Shown one piece after another: positions 46,135 to 59,667 of a stretch of 64,000 nucleotides of DNA (position 1 is the stretch's first letter; every line of letters begins with the position of its first letter). The notes under the pieces were generated by a model that saw only the letters and a list, made by a program, of their open reading frames with translations, had not been told where the DNA came from and ran no database searches. The stretch lies in assembly GCF_030718845.1 (NCBI RefSeq), contig NZ_CP132191.1:248001-312000 (forward strand), given 5' to 3'. The translations under genes and the position numbers were made by a program. This DNA comes from Mycoplasma seminis (GTDB taxonomy: Bacteria > Bacillota_I > Bacilli_A > Mycoplasmatales > Metamycoplasmataceae).

Positions 46135-47391
46135 CTTAATTGCAATGTGCATTGCAACAGAAAAAATATCTGGAAAAATTCCGGATATTTTTTAAACCCC
46201 TAAAATTTACTTTTATTTTTAAAAAATTTGTTTTTTGCTGTATTCGATTTTCTTTTTAAATTGTTTCTGATAAAAAGCGTTCATCACCTGGTATTGGTGT
46301 CCATTTATCCTTATAATAATTTCAGTCATAGAATAGTTCATCAGCTGATTGTCAATCGAAAATTTCCCTAGGCATATTATTTATTTCATTTTGTACAGCC
46401 AATATTTCTTCTTCAGAAATATTATTAAAATTTGTGCCTTTTGGAAAGAATCTTCTAACTAAACCATTAAAGTTTTCGTTTCCTCCTTTTTGAAATGAAG
46501 CATATGGGTCTGCACGATAAATAATAATTTGAAGCCTATATCCTAGATAAAAAAGTTTTGAGAACTCAAATCCATTATCAGCTGTTATGCTTTTAACATT
46601 TAATTGTTTTTCTCTAATTAAATTTCATAAAACCTCTGCAACATTTCATGGATTTTTACCCTTTATCTTTTTAATTATTCCGTATCTTGTTTTTCTTTCT
46701 GTAAAAGTTAACAAGTTATAGTTTTCCTTTCCGGATTTTCCAACGATAAAATCAACTTCTCAATGACCGAATTCTGACCTATCATTTATTTTCTGAGGTC
46801 TAGTTCAAAATGGTCTAACTCATCTTGCACCAACTGAGAATTCAACTGCACTCTTAGTTCTTTTTCCTCCTTTTTTATAATGACGTCTCAACCTATCTTC
46901 TTTTGTTATTTCTCAAGCGTTTGAATTTATCCAATTAAAAACAGTTCTATATGAAGGAAATTCAAAATTATAATTAAACTTAATATATGTATGTGTCAGT
47001 TTAACTCCAAATGAACGTTTGTTAAATTTATCTATAAAAACATTTGTAAAATTTGGATATTTTTCGATTTTATTGCGCAACTTAAAATAATATTTTCACT
47101 TATTTCTCATATCATGTTTATATTGTGCGTATTCAGCCGTATACCCGTATAAATCAGCATTGTATGTAATTTCTCTAGATATAGAGCTCTTTGAAAATCC
47201 AGTAATTTTCGCAATTTCAGATATACTAAAATTTTCTTTTAACAAAGCTTCTATTACACATCTTACTTTTGCTGTAATTCTTGTATAATGTATGCGAAAT
47301 CCTTTCTCAGGGGTTTTCAGTGGAGCGCAAAAAAGTGCTCCACTTTTATTATAAACTAATAAAAGTGTTGCACTGCATATTGCAATCGAGC
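46135..47391 (-). mobile_element. IS30-family element A (IS1630-like), 1257 bp
   Basis: Ends carry inverted repeats ATTGCAATGTGCATTGCAAC (46139 on) and, reversed from the right end, ATTGCAATATGCAGTGCAAC. It is flanked by a 30-bp direct repeat consisting of a whole intrinsic terminator. IS1630 of M. fermentans (IS30 family) is known to target and duplicate inverted repeats of variable length. One transposase is on the minus strand. Confidence 0.88.
46256..47293 (-). CDS. IS30-family transposase A
   Basis: About 345 aa, heavily interrupted in the standard code because of about 14 UGA-Trp codons. N-terminal HTH (LLKENFSISEIAKITGFSKSSISREI), then the DDE core: FGHWEVDFIVG, SITADNGFEF and ENFNGLVRRFFPKGTNF, the typical IS30 signature. 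It ends PIPGDERFLSETI. The start is uncertain: no ATG, GTG or TTG lies before the HTH, and the best-placed codon is ATA at 47291-47293, six bases after AAAGGA. The HTH would be lost if the first internal ATG (47110) were used. Confidence 0.85.
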
Positions 47392-47421
47392 AAAAATGTG
47401 AGTTAATAGCTCACATTTTTT
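47392..47421 (-). terminator. Terminator of the nuclease gene = right 30-bp duplication of element A
   Basis: Same hairpin as 46105-46134, ending 1 bp beyond the nuclease stop codon (47423-47425). Before insertion, one hairpin ended both convergent genes. Confidence 0.88.
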
Positions 47422-47422
47422 G

Positions 47423-48250
47423 TTATGGTTTGATATCAGGATCGGCCTTGCCTTGGGCTTTTCATTTATTTAGTAATGCTTCTCACTCCTCAAATGTGCT
47501 GCATTCTAAATATTCTAATTGGTCAGCATTCGCTGAAAGGTCAAATTTTGGTGAAATTTTTGTGTTAGTATAAAAGTTGTATCAATTCTTGATTTTTTCA
47601 ATATCATCTAATGCGTCTTGCTTATTGAGTTTAAAGGCATAAGTTTGTAATGAACGAGTTGCTAAATCAATATTTTCCGGTGTTTCATAATCACCTAATT
47701 CAGGTTTTAGAAATAAAGCTACAATAGCATAAGAATCAGCACCTTTTAAATAAGCATAAAGTTGAGCTTGTTTACGATAAGAAACATCCACACCTTCTTT
47801 TGCTCAAATTTCTTTTTTCTTTTCTTGTGCAGTTTTAATTTCCAAAATCATGTTTTTATTTGGTAAAAATCCATCAGGAACCCCACCAATAATTGGATCG
47901 GAAGCAAAATAATCGTAATTAAATTTAGCAGCTTCAAAGTTTTGTACTTCTACTCCAGGCATTTTTGATCTTAAATAATCAAAAATTCTAGGTTCAAGCA
48001 CTACTCCAGCATGAACATATTTTTGAGTTAATACTGGGAGTTTTAATCTAGTGATATGACAAAAGGCGTTAAATTCGTTTTTAAAAGCATCTTTAATTAA
48101 AATGTCTGGAATTGAACTTCCACCCATTTTTTTATATTTCTCAAATTGATTTTGTGAATGTAAAGCTTGATATAAATGATCACTTAAAATCACTACTTGA
48201 TTTTGATAATCAATACTATAGTCTTTTTTATTAAATAATTTTCTCGGCAT
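47423..48250 (-). CDS. YqaJ-like PD-(D/E)XK nuclease (MAGa7180-type putative nuclease)
   Basis: A 275-aa protein, two or more UGA-Trp codons. MGGSSIPDILI, LTQKYVHAGVVLEPRIFDYL, DPIIGGVPDGFLP and MILEIKTAQEK follow the YqaJ/lambda-exonuclease-like core, with E (LEPRI), D (PDGF) and ExK (EIK) as likely metal-binding residues; YRKQAQLYAYLKGADSYAIVALFL follows. Such nucleases in mycoplasmas are named only as putative; the phage relatives act in recombination. The C-terminus is EALLNKWKAQGKADPDIKP. Confidence 0.72.
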
Positions 48251-48267
48251 ATAATAATTTTAACATT

Positions 48268-48282
48268 CTTATAAAAAAATAG
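48268..48282. repeat. Left 15-bp direct repeat of IS30-family element B
   Basis: CTTATAAAAAAATAG, identical to 49865-49879. Confidence 0.7.
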
Positions 48283-49864
48283 GATTAATTAAAAGATTGG
48301 CTTTCTACTTAATGTGTAATTTCATAAAATGTGAAAATTCTTTTTAAATTTTATCAAGTTTTTAAAAAATGGGTATGTTAAAATACACGACAGGGTCGTT
48401 TCGGCTTATTTTTTGAGCCAATTTTTTAAATTTTTGTGTAATTTTTAAATAATTCAAATGGTGAAATTCTAACTGGATATTGACTATTTTCAAAGTAATA
48501 ATTTCGTTTATCTTTATTAATTGAATCAATTAATTCAAATATGAAATTTTCACAAATAAACTGTGGTTCATAACCTTTTGGAATAATCTTTCTAATCTCT
48601 TTATGTGCGTTTTCTAAACTTCCTTTTTGTCATGAAGAATAAGGGTCACATACATAAAATTCTTTTATGGATTTTACTTTATGAAGTTCAGAATTTTCTA
48701 AACCATTGTCCATTGTTAAAGTTAGAATTTTCAAGCTATATTTGCATATCAGCTTTTCAAGCGCTAATCTGACGGAGACTGCATCTCTTTTAGAATACAT
48801 CGCAAATAACATTCTAGTTTTTCTTTCTAGCAATGTAACTAAGCAATATTTACTTGTCTTTTTGAACTGAACAGTATCTATTTCATAGTGTCCAAATTCT
48901 TCTCTTATATTTATTTTTTCTGAACGCTCGTGAACACTTTTTGCAAATTTTAATTTAGATTTAATTTTTGCTTTTTTAGGTTTCTTTAGTCTGCTTTTTG
49001 CGATTCCATACTTTCTTTTTAAAGTAAGTATTTTATATTCAAAATCAACATAATATCTGTCGATATATTCATAAAAGCCCTGTACGGTAGGAATAAAAAC
49101 ATTTTGTAGATTATTTTCTTTTACATAATCCTCAAACTTATCTAATATTTTTTGCAACGAAGTTTTTCTATAATAAACAAGTTGTTCGCTTGTTAGTCTT
49201 TTCTTTTCGGCTGTTGTTAAACTTCTATATTCTTTATGTTTGGAAATTCAATCTTGCGTAAATTTGTGTAATGGTTTTCATTTTTCTAATGATGTTATTC
49301 TTTTTCCATCCAAGGTATTTTCTCTTGTATAGATTTTTGATTTGGTTCATTCGTTTATTGAAAGGTACGAAAAAGCACCAACATGTCTTTTGCAAATTTT
49401 GCAGAATAATGATGTTTGGACTTTATACTCCTCAGATGCTTTTTCAATTTGTTCCCTAATGGTTTTAATATCACAAGACATTTGTCTTGAAATCTCTAAA
49501 AGACTTCATTCATCTTTTAATTTATTGAACAAATCTTTCATTTTTTCTATTGTAAATTCTCTAGGTGAATACTGTTTGATATTTTGAATTTTAGTATTTA
49601 ACATCTTAAGTTTTGATTTATCTAAATACGGTCTTAAGACGTAATGACTATAACGAGTTGTAAATTCAGTTGAGTATTTTGAATTTCTAGATTTAGCTCT
49701 AAATTTCAAACAAATTAAATTATTTTGGTAATGTTTTGCGTTTGATAGCATATAATAATAGTGCCTCCTTTAGTATTTTTGAATTTACACACTTATTTTA
49801 CATTAAGGAGACGAAAAAACATCGGAATCTTACTAATTAGTAGGAAACCGATGTTTTAATTTTG
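48283..49864 (-). mobile_element. IS30-family element B, about 1582 bp
   Basis: Inverted ends: left ATTAAAAGATTGGCTTTCTACT (from 48289) and right reversed ATTAAAACATCGGTTTCCTACT, 22 bp with 4 mismatches. It is flanked by the 15-bp repeat. It has one transposase on the minus strand. Its TIRs and transposase are unlike element A. Confidence 0.75.
48426..49751 (-). CDS. IS30-family transposase B
   Basis: A 441-aa protein, larger than element A's. N-terminal DNA-binding part, REFTIEKMKDLFNKLKDEWSLLEISRQM, then a cysteine pair (LFCKICKRHVG), and a DDE core EFGHYEIDTVQ, LTMDNGLENSE, and SWQKGSLENAHKEIRKIIPKGYEP. It has UGA-Trp codons at DEWS, NEWTK and SSWQK. AAAGGAGG lies 12 nt before the ATG. 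It appears intact. Confidence 0.85.
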
Positions 49865-49879
49865 CTTATAAAAAAATAG
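49865..49879. repeat. Right 15-bp direct repeat of IS30-family element B
   Basis: CTTATAAAAAAATAG; it forms the T tail of the dNMP-kinase terminator on the minus strand. Confidence 0.7.
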
Positions 49880-49893
49880 TCAAGTGACTATTT
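49870..49893 (-). terminator. Terminator overlapping the dNMP-kinase stop codon
   Basis: On the minus strand AAATAGTCA-CT-TGACTATTT followed by TTTT; the stem includes the stop codon at 49888-49890. Confidence 0.75.
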
Positions 49894-50532
49894 GTTAATG
49901 TGATTTCTAATAATAACATCAGCGATAACTTTGACATTGTCAAATTTTGGATATCATTCAAAATCAATTAAAGTATTTTGAGGAACAATTTCATCAAAAC
50001 AAATATTAACTAGCTTATCAAAACTTGTTTCAGTTGAGTTGTTGTCAACTCCCTCAACAAATTTGGTTGGATCCATGAATTTTTCAATTCTAATTGCAAG
50101 AATTTTAACTTCATCGCCTTCTTTAACGCATTGTTCAAGTTTATTTTTGTTTCCTTTAAAGTAGTCTAACTCATTTGGAAATCTTAAATCATCAATAATG
50201 AATAAACTGTTTAAGTTTTCTTTAGATGAGTTTTGCATAATTTCTTCGATTTTATCAAATACTTTAGCACATCAAACATTTGAATCAATCTTTCTACCAA
50301 CTTCACCCATAGCGATTCAAAGTGGTCTAACGATTTCTTTATCAACTCCATCTCATTTAATTTCGTCTAAAATAGGTTGAGTAATTTGTTTAATTGGTTG
50401 AGCAAAAGATAAAATGTGAATATTATTATCATATTGTTCTTTTAATTTATTAGATAATTCAGTACTTAAAAGCCCTTTTCCACTTCTTCTTTTACCATTA
50501 ATAAGTATTACTAAGTGTCTATTTTTTTTCAT
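49888..50532 (-). CDS. Phage-type deoxynucleoside monophosphate kinase-like protein
   Basis: A 214-aa protein, three UGA-Trp codons. P-loop LVILINGKRRSGKGLLS at residues 6-22; then FAQPIK, REVGRK-like GEVGRKIDSNVW, and FIIDDLRFPNELDYF, which fits the family pattern of phage T4/T5-type dNMP kinases (D-R-x-P-N-E). ATG 50532 with AGAGGA six bases upstream is chosen over an upstream TTG. It probably phosphorylates dNMPs; substrate range cannot be told from sequence. Confidence 0.65.
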
Positions 50533-50760
50533 AACTGTTCCTCTTTCTTTCAATGATTATTTATTTAATTTTTTGTATTTGTGTTTTGTTATTATACAAG
50601 GAATTTTTTATAGATTTATTGAATAATGTAAAAAAATTACTAAATATGAAAATCAAATTTCCATATTCCATTTTTTGTGAAAATTTAAAACTTTTTAGAT
50701 ATACATAAGAAAAAATAATGTATTATTCTAATGTATACTTTTTAAAATGAAAGGATTGAT
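50533..50760. other. Intergenic region without genes
   Basis: 228 bp, over 80% AT, divergent promoters for the kinase-like and lipoprotein genes. AATAATGTATTATTCTAAT near 50713 may hold the lipoprotein -10. No repeat or RNA seen. Confidence 0.5.
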
Positions 50761-51171
50761 ATGAAACTTAAAAATAAATTGTTTCTAATTGCTGCTCCAT
50801 TAGCATTAGCAACTCCATTTGCGGTCGCTGCTTGTTCTAAAGAAAAAGCAGAAGATAACAAACCGAAAGTTGACCCTGAAGTAATTAAACTTTTAATAGA
50901 CGCTATCAAAAATATTCAAGCTAAAGCTAAAGATAATTTTGATGCAAGCAATCCACAAACTTCACAAATTCAATTAGTTGGATATGACACAAATAAATTT
51001 GAAGTAATTATTAATTCTATTACAACTCAAGCTATTAATAATAGTTATGAAGTAAAGTATACTTTAATTGAAAAACAACAAAATAACACTGAAAATAACA
51101 GTGATAATACAGCAGCAAATAAAGCTCAAGGAGTAGTTACTTTATTAATTGCTCCATCAGATAAAAAATAA
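50761..51171 (+). CDS. Small lipoprotein
   Basis: A 136-aa protein. Signal peptide MKLKNKLFLIAAPLALATPFAVAAC with Cys 25 lipobox. The short mature part (GYDTNKFEVIINSITTQAINNSYEVKYTLIEKQ) resembles one module of the lipoprotein-17 type. An Asn-rich stretch follows, then VVTLLIAPSDKK. It may be a remnant of a longer lipoprotein; the end is clean, with a normal stop. AAAGGATTGAT precedes the ATG. Confidence 0.75.
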   Translation: MKLKNKLFLIAAPLALATPFAVAACSKEKAEDNKPKVDPEVIKLLIDAIKNIQAKAKDNFDASNPQTSQIQLVGYDTNKFEVIINSITTQAINNSYEVKYTLIEKQQNNTENNSDNTAANKAQGVVTLLIAPSDKK

Positions 51172-51183
51172 AAAAAATTTTGT

Positions 51184-51203
51184 TTGATGTTTTAATTTTG
51201 ATG

Positions 51204-51210
<7 letters not shown>
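51184..51210 (+). promoter_or_regulatory. rRNA operon promoter
   Basis: TTGATG (51184-51189) and TATAAT (51205-51210), about 75 bp before the first 16S copy. The -10 lies inside the duplicated unit and recurs at 51558-51563, but the -35 does not. Confidence 0.6.
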
Positions 51211-53145
<1,935 letters not shown>

Positions 53146-53407
53146 CTACGGAGTACACATAAACAATATTTTTATTGTTACTTAATTACCTTATTTTATA
53201 AATTATTTCGTCATGGGATATATCTAGTTTTGAGAGGATTTTCTCTCTATGTTCTTTGAAAACTGAATAGTAAAGATATTAATATAACAACGACATCAAA
53301 AAATAAATTAGTCAATTTGTTTTGTGATACCGAGAAATTATTAGAAATAATAATTCGTTAAAATGTCTTTGAATACATCAACAACAATAGGAAAATATTG
53401 TTACAAC
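53146..53407 (+). other. 16S-23S internal spacer without tRNA
   Basis: 262 bp. It holds the 3' strand of the 16S stem (53218-53231), a second TTCTTTGAAAACT box at 53252, and two 5' strands of 23S stems (53251-53273 and 53358-53378). No tRNA. Confidence 0.85.
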
Positions 53408-56287
<2,880 letters not shown>

Positions 56288-56293
56288 AAGTTA

Positions 56294-56346
56294 ATGTATT
56301 CAGACATTTTAATGAATTATTAATTACTATTCAGTTTTTAAAGAAC
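56294..56346 (+). other. 3' strands of the 23S processing stems
   Basis: 56294-56312 pairs with 53358-53378, and 56324-56346 pairs with 53251-53273 (23 nt, one mismatch). Typical RNase III substrate arrangement. No 5S gene follows. Confidence 0.75.
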
Positions 56347-56348
56347 AT

Positions 56349-56370
56349 AAAAAACGCTAAAGCGTTTTTT
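56349..56370 (+). terminator. rRNA operon terminator
   Basis: AAAAAACGCT-AA-AGCGTTTTTT. Confidence 0.9.
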
Positions 56371-56411
56371 TATTTTTGACATTTCGTCATAAAAAATGTT
56401 ATCATTAAATT

Positions 56412-57164
56412 ATGCGTGAAAAAATTTCAAATAACTTTAAAAGAACAAAACTCATAGAATTTTATGCAGAAATTTTGGATTGCAGCGTAGAATGACTAAG
56501 CAAGTCTCGGAACAGCGATAGTTATTTACTTAATAAATTTAAAGAGCAATATGCTGATAATATCAGAAATGTTGCTTATAAAATTTTTAACATTAAAAGA
56601 TGCTCATCTATCAGAGTGGAGGATATTAAAAATTTACTTTTAGCAGAATTAGCTAAATTGATGAGTGGTCAAAACCCTAAATACGAAAGTGATATGCTAG
56701 CTATGTTAGAAGAGCATAATATGAAAGGATGCTTTAGTTACTTCTGAACATGCTTAAAAAACAATGTTTCTAATGCTGTTGGAAAGGTATGCAATAAACA
56801 AGAAGAATTTGAAGTACGACTTAATGGTAATGAAATAGATTTAGGAATCTTAAAATACCAAATGAATGCTTCAGAAATAAAAGCTATCACTGATGCTAAG
56901 AAAAGAGATTTAACTATACAAAGAGCGAGAGCAAAGGCGTATAAAAAACTCAAGGAGCAAAATTATACGTTGTTTAGTCAAAACTTCCAATATAAAATTG
57001 AGCTTCCAATTTTAGAAGAGAAGAAGAAAATTCGAAATAAAATGTATAAAATTTTTGTAGAAGAATTTATCGAACGATTTAGAAAAATTCAAAAGAAATA
57101 TGCGAAGAAGAAAGCAAAAAGACCTAATTCTAAATCTAAAAAAGTAAAGGAAAATAAGAATTAA
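56412..57164 (+). CDS. Basic hypothetical protein, possible sigma-70-like factor
   Basis: A 250-aa protein, UGA-Trp at VEWLSK and YFWTCL. The region FKEQYADNIRNVAYKIFN...VEDIKNLLLAELAKLM...GCFSYFWTCLKNNVSNAVGKV resembles sigma region 2 (polymerase-binding helix, then 'f-x-x-yl-w-t-i-x-x-N'). The C-terminal half is very basic and ends in Lys-rich KRPNSKSKKVKENKN. Region 4 is not clearly recognisable. There is no visible ribosome binding site just before ATG 56412, so expression may be low or leaderless (ATTAAATTATG). Similarity is by eye and weak; otherwise an unknown nucleic-acid-binding protein. Confidence 0.45.
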
Positions 57165-57279
57165 ATTTGAAAAAATAAACTTTTAGCGCTATAATATAGC
57201 ACTTTTAGAAGTACTGTATTTTTTCATAAAAATCCATTTAATGGTAAAATTTATTTGTGTTACACACAAATAATTTTTT

Positions 57280-57345
57280 ATTACATTTTATAAATAAAAT
57301 GTAACTCGTGGAAGATAGGTTGCCTGTCGTTAACCACAATATCGA
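57280..57345 (+). promoter_or_regulatory. Structured leader of rplK-rplA
   Basis: Between a TATAAT at about 57190 and rplK there are inverted repeats: TTACATTTTAT-AA-ATAAAATGTAA (57280-57303) and GTGG..GATAGG-TTG-CCTGTC..CCAC (57309-57337). The L11 operon is autoregulated by L1 in other bacteria; this block is the candidate target, not shown. Confidence 0.4.
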
Positions 57346-57355
57346 AAGGATAAAT

Positions 57356-57946
57356 ATGGCAAAAAAAGAAATCCAAAGAATTGCAAAATTACAATTCCCT
57401 GCCGGACAAGCTAAACCAGGTCCAGCATTAGCTGGTGTTGGTGTTAACATGCCGGAATTTACAAAAGCATTCAATGATGCAACTAGAGATAGAGCTGGTG
57501 AACCAGTTCCAGTAGAAATTACAGTATACAAAGATAAATCATTTGAATTCAAATTATTTACAGCTCCAGCTTCATTCAAAATTAAACAAGCTGCAAAAAT
57601 TCAATCAGGAGCTGCAAACTCAAAAACAACAATCGTTGCTACAATTACAAAAGATCAATTAAAAGAAATCGCAGAATACAAAATGCCTGACTTAAACACA
57701 GATGACATTTACGCTGCTATGGCTACAGTAGCTGGAACAGCTAAACAAATGGGTGTTTTAGTTGAAGGATACGACGATATCTTTAAAGCAAAAGCAGAAG
57801 CTAAAGCTGCTGCTAAAGCAGCTAAATTAGCTGCCGAAAAAGAAGAAGCATTAAACAGTGACCTTGAAAACCTTGTTAACACAAAAGGACAAGCTATTGA
57901 AGTTAATGTTATTACAGATGAAAAAGCAGAAGAAGGAGCAGAATAA
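57356..57946 (+). CDS. rplK: 50S ribosomal protein L11 with C-terminal extension
   Basis: A 196-aa protein. AKLQFPAGQAKPGPALAGVGVNMPEFTKAFN is the L11 N-domain (PPVGPALG-like), and FKLFTAPASFKIKQAA with GTAKQMGV closes the rRNA-binding C-domain. After about residue 145 comes an extra Ala/Lys-rich helix (AKAEAKAAAKAAKLAAEKEEA) and an acidic tail, about 50 residues beyond the normal 141. GAAAGGA precedes the ATG. It is followed by rplA after 2 bp. Confidence 0.95.
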   Translation: MAKKEIQRIAKLQFPAGQAKPGPALAGVGVNMPEFTKAFNDATRDRAGEPVPVEITVYKDKSFEFKLFTAPASFKIKQAAKIQSGAANSKTTIVATITKDQLKEIAEYKMPDLNTDDIYAAMATVAGTAKQMGVLVEGYDDIFKAKAEAKAAAKAAKLAAEKEEALNSDLENLVNTKGQAIEVNVITDEKAEEGAE

Positions 57947-57948
57947 TT

Positions 57949-58644
57949 ATGGCTAAAAGAGTTTCAAAAAACTTAAAAGCAGCACGTGAATCATTTGATA
58001 GAAATGTTGCTTACGATTTAACAGAAGCTATTGAATTAGCTAAAAAAACTTCTTATGCAAAATTTGATGCTTCAATTGATCTTGCATTTAACTTAAACCT
58101 TGATGTTCGTAAAGCTGACCAACAATTACGTGGTGCAGTATTATTACCAAACGGAACAGGTAAATCAGTTCGTGTATTAGTAGCTACAAACAATGTTGAA
58201 AAACAAAAATTAGCTAAAGAAGCAGGTGCAGATATCGTTGTTGATGCACAAGCTTTAGAACAAAAAATTAAAGAAGATAACTTTGACTTTGACGTTATGG
58301 TTGCTGACCCAGCTATGATGCCTTTACTTGGAAAATATGGTAAAAAACTTGGGCCTAAAGGATTAATGCCTAACCCTAAAACAGGTACAGTTACACCTAC
58401 TCCAGAAAAAGCTGTTGAAGAACTTAAAAAAGGTAAAGCAAACTACCGTACAGATAAAGCAGGTATTGTTCACTCATTAATCGGAAAAGCAAGCATGTCA
58501 ACTGAAGCTTTAGTTGAAAATGCTCAAACACTTATTTCATTAATTAAGAAATTAAAACCAGCTGCTGTTAAAGGTACATACATTGTTAACCTTACAGTTT
58601 CAGCTTCAATGGGACCAAGTGTTAAAGTTAAAATCGAAAAATAA
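57949..58644 (+). CDS. rplA: 50S ribosomal protein L1
   Basis: A 231-aa protein of normal length. [28 protein letters not shown] is the L1 signature; the end [18 protein letters not shown] is canonical. GAAGGAG lies inside the end of rplK. L1 forms the L1 stalk and often represses its own operon. Confidence 0.97.
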   Translation: [231 protein letters not shown]

Positions 58645-58657
58645 TAATTATTATTTA

Positions 58658-58682
58658 ATGTGCTCGTAAGAGTACATTTTTT
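58658..58682 (+). terminator. Terminator after rplA
   Basis: ATGTGCTC-GTAA-GAGTACAT with TTTTTT. Confidence 0.8.
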
Positions 58683-58684
58683 GC

Positions 58685-58708
58685 AAAAAAAATCACCAGC
58701 AGGTGATT
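58685..58708 (-). terminator. Terminator of the three-gene 2-TM operon
   Basis: Minus strand AATCACC-TGCT-GGTGATT then a T run. Confidence 0.85.
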
Positions 58709-59168
58709 ATTCAATTAATTTAGCTATATTATCATAATCTTCAACTGTAAGTGAATTTTTAGTACTAATATCTGAAATTACTTCTTGAATATTAACAACA
58801 TTATCATGCAATTTAGCTTTTTTATTAGTGATACCTAAAAAGCTTTGAATACTTACAATTAAAGTGGTTACAACGGATAAAACAGCAATTAATACAAAGA
58901 ATAACATAGTGTCTTCTGGGTATTTATTAAATCTAATTGCATATAAGTTCAAGATAACAATACTTGCTGCAATAAAAATAGCTATTACATTTAAAATCAC
59001 AAAGAAGAAACGAGAAAAGTTATATTTAAAAAATGTTTTTCTTTTCAATTTAGTAATCTTGATATTTAGCTCTTCTTCATTAAATGGTTTATCTAAGGTT
59101 TTGTTTTTAGGTTTAAAATTAATTTGTTTTTCTAGTTTAATTACAATAGGCTCATAATTTTTATCCAT
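58707..59168 (-). CDS. Small two-TM membrane protein, DUF4231/SLATT-like (third gene)
   Basis: A 153-aa protein. About 50 cytosolic residues, a short basic helix (LKRKTFFKYNFSR), TM1 FFFVILNVIAIFIAASIVILNLY, a short loop, TM2 MLFFVLIAVLSVVTTLIVSIQSFLG, then a charged helical tail. This order (basic helix, TM hairpin, cytosolic helix) is that of DUF4231/SLATT proteins. Start at 59168 is chosen because AGGAGG is upstream; it overlaps the previous gene by 8 nt. Confidence 0.6.
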   Translation of the reverse strand: MDKNYEPIVIKLEKQINFKPKNKTLDKPFNEEELNIKITKLKRKTFFKYNFSRFFFVILNVIAIFIAASIVILNLYAIRFNKYPEDTMLFFVLIAVLSVVTTLIVSIQSFLGITNKKAKLHDNVVNIQEVISDISTKNSLTVEDYDNIAKLIE

Positions 59169-59667
59169 GTAAATAACCTCCTGATAAATCACTAGATTTA
59201 AAACGATCTATTTCAAGTATTGCAAGAGTTCTTTTATATAAAATGAATTCAGCTTGCTTTTGATCAAGATTTTCATAAAAAATAATTTTAAGTTTATATA
59301 ATTCCATTTCAAATTTAATTAAATTAAGTTTCGCTAAATAAAATGCATATTTTTTATTTATAACAAAGAAAGATAAAATCCCGCTAATAAAAGTAATTAA
59401 AGCATTAATAATAGTGGTTGCAATAACGTAGTTTAAATTAGAGTTATTATTTAATCAAGTGTGAAATGGATTATTAACACCTTCTGGATAAAATTTACTT
59501 GCACCAGCAAGGTATCAAACAGCAATTAAACCATTAAATAAGGTTGCTAGAATAATAATTAAATTTAATAAATAATAAACAGTACCATAAATACCTAATT
59601 TTGCTTTTGTTGTTTTTACAAGTCTATGATAAGCACTTAAAGCAGTAATTTTTTTAGCTCTCTTCAT
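59161..59667 (-). CDS. Small two-TM membrane protein, DUF4231/SLATT-like (second gene)
   Basis: A 168-aa protein, not obvious in the standard code because of UGA-Trp (AVWYLAG, HTWLNN). It starts MKRAKKITALSAYHRLVKTTKAKLGIYG, then TM1 VYYLLNLIIILATLFNGLIAVWY, an outside loop of about 25 residues, TM2 YVIATTIINALITFISGILSFF, and a cytosolic helix. GGGAG precedes the ATG. It overlaps both neighbours. Confidence 0.6.

Noticed and set aside
48300-49800. IS element B ends at the TGTGTAA-like inverted sequences
   Set aside because: These are poorer matches than the 22-bp ATTAAAA...CTACT repeats further out, which abut an exact 15-bp direct repeat.
56288-56411. 5S rRNA downstream of 23S
   Set aside because: Only processing stems and a terminator are present in this 124-bp stretch; 5S must be elsewhere.
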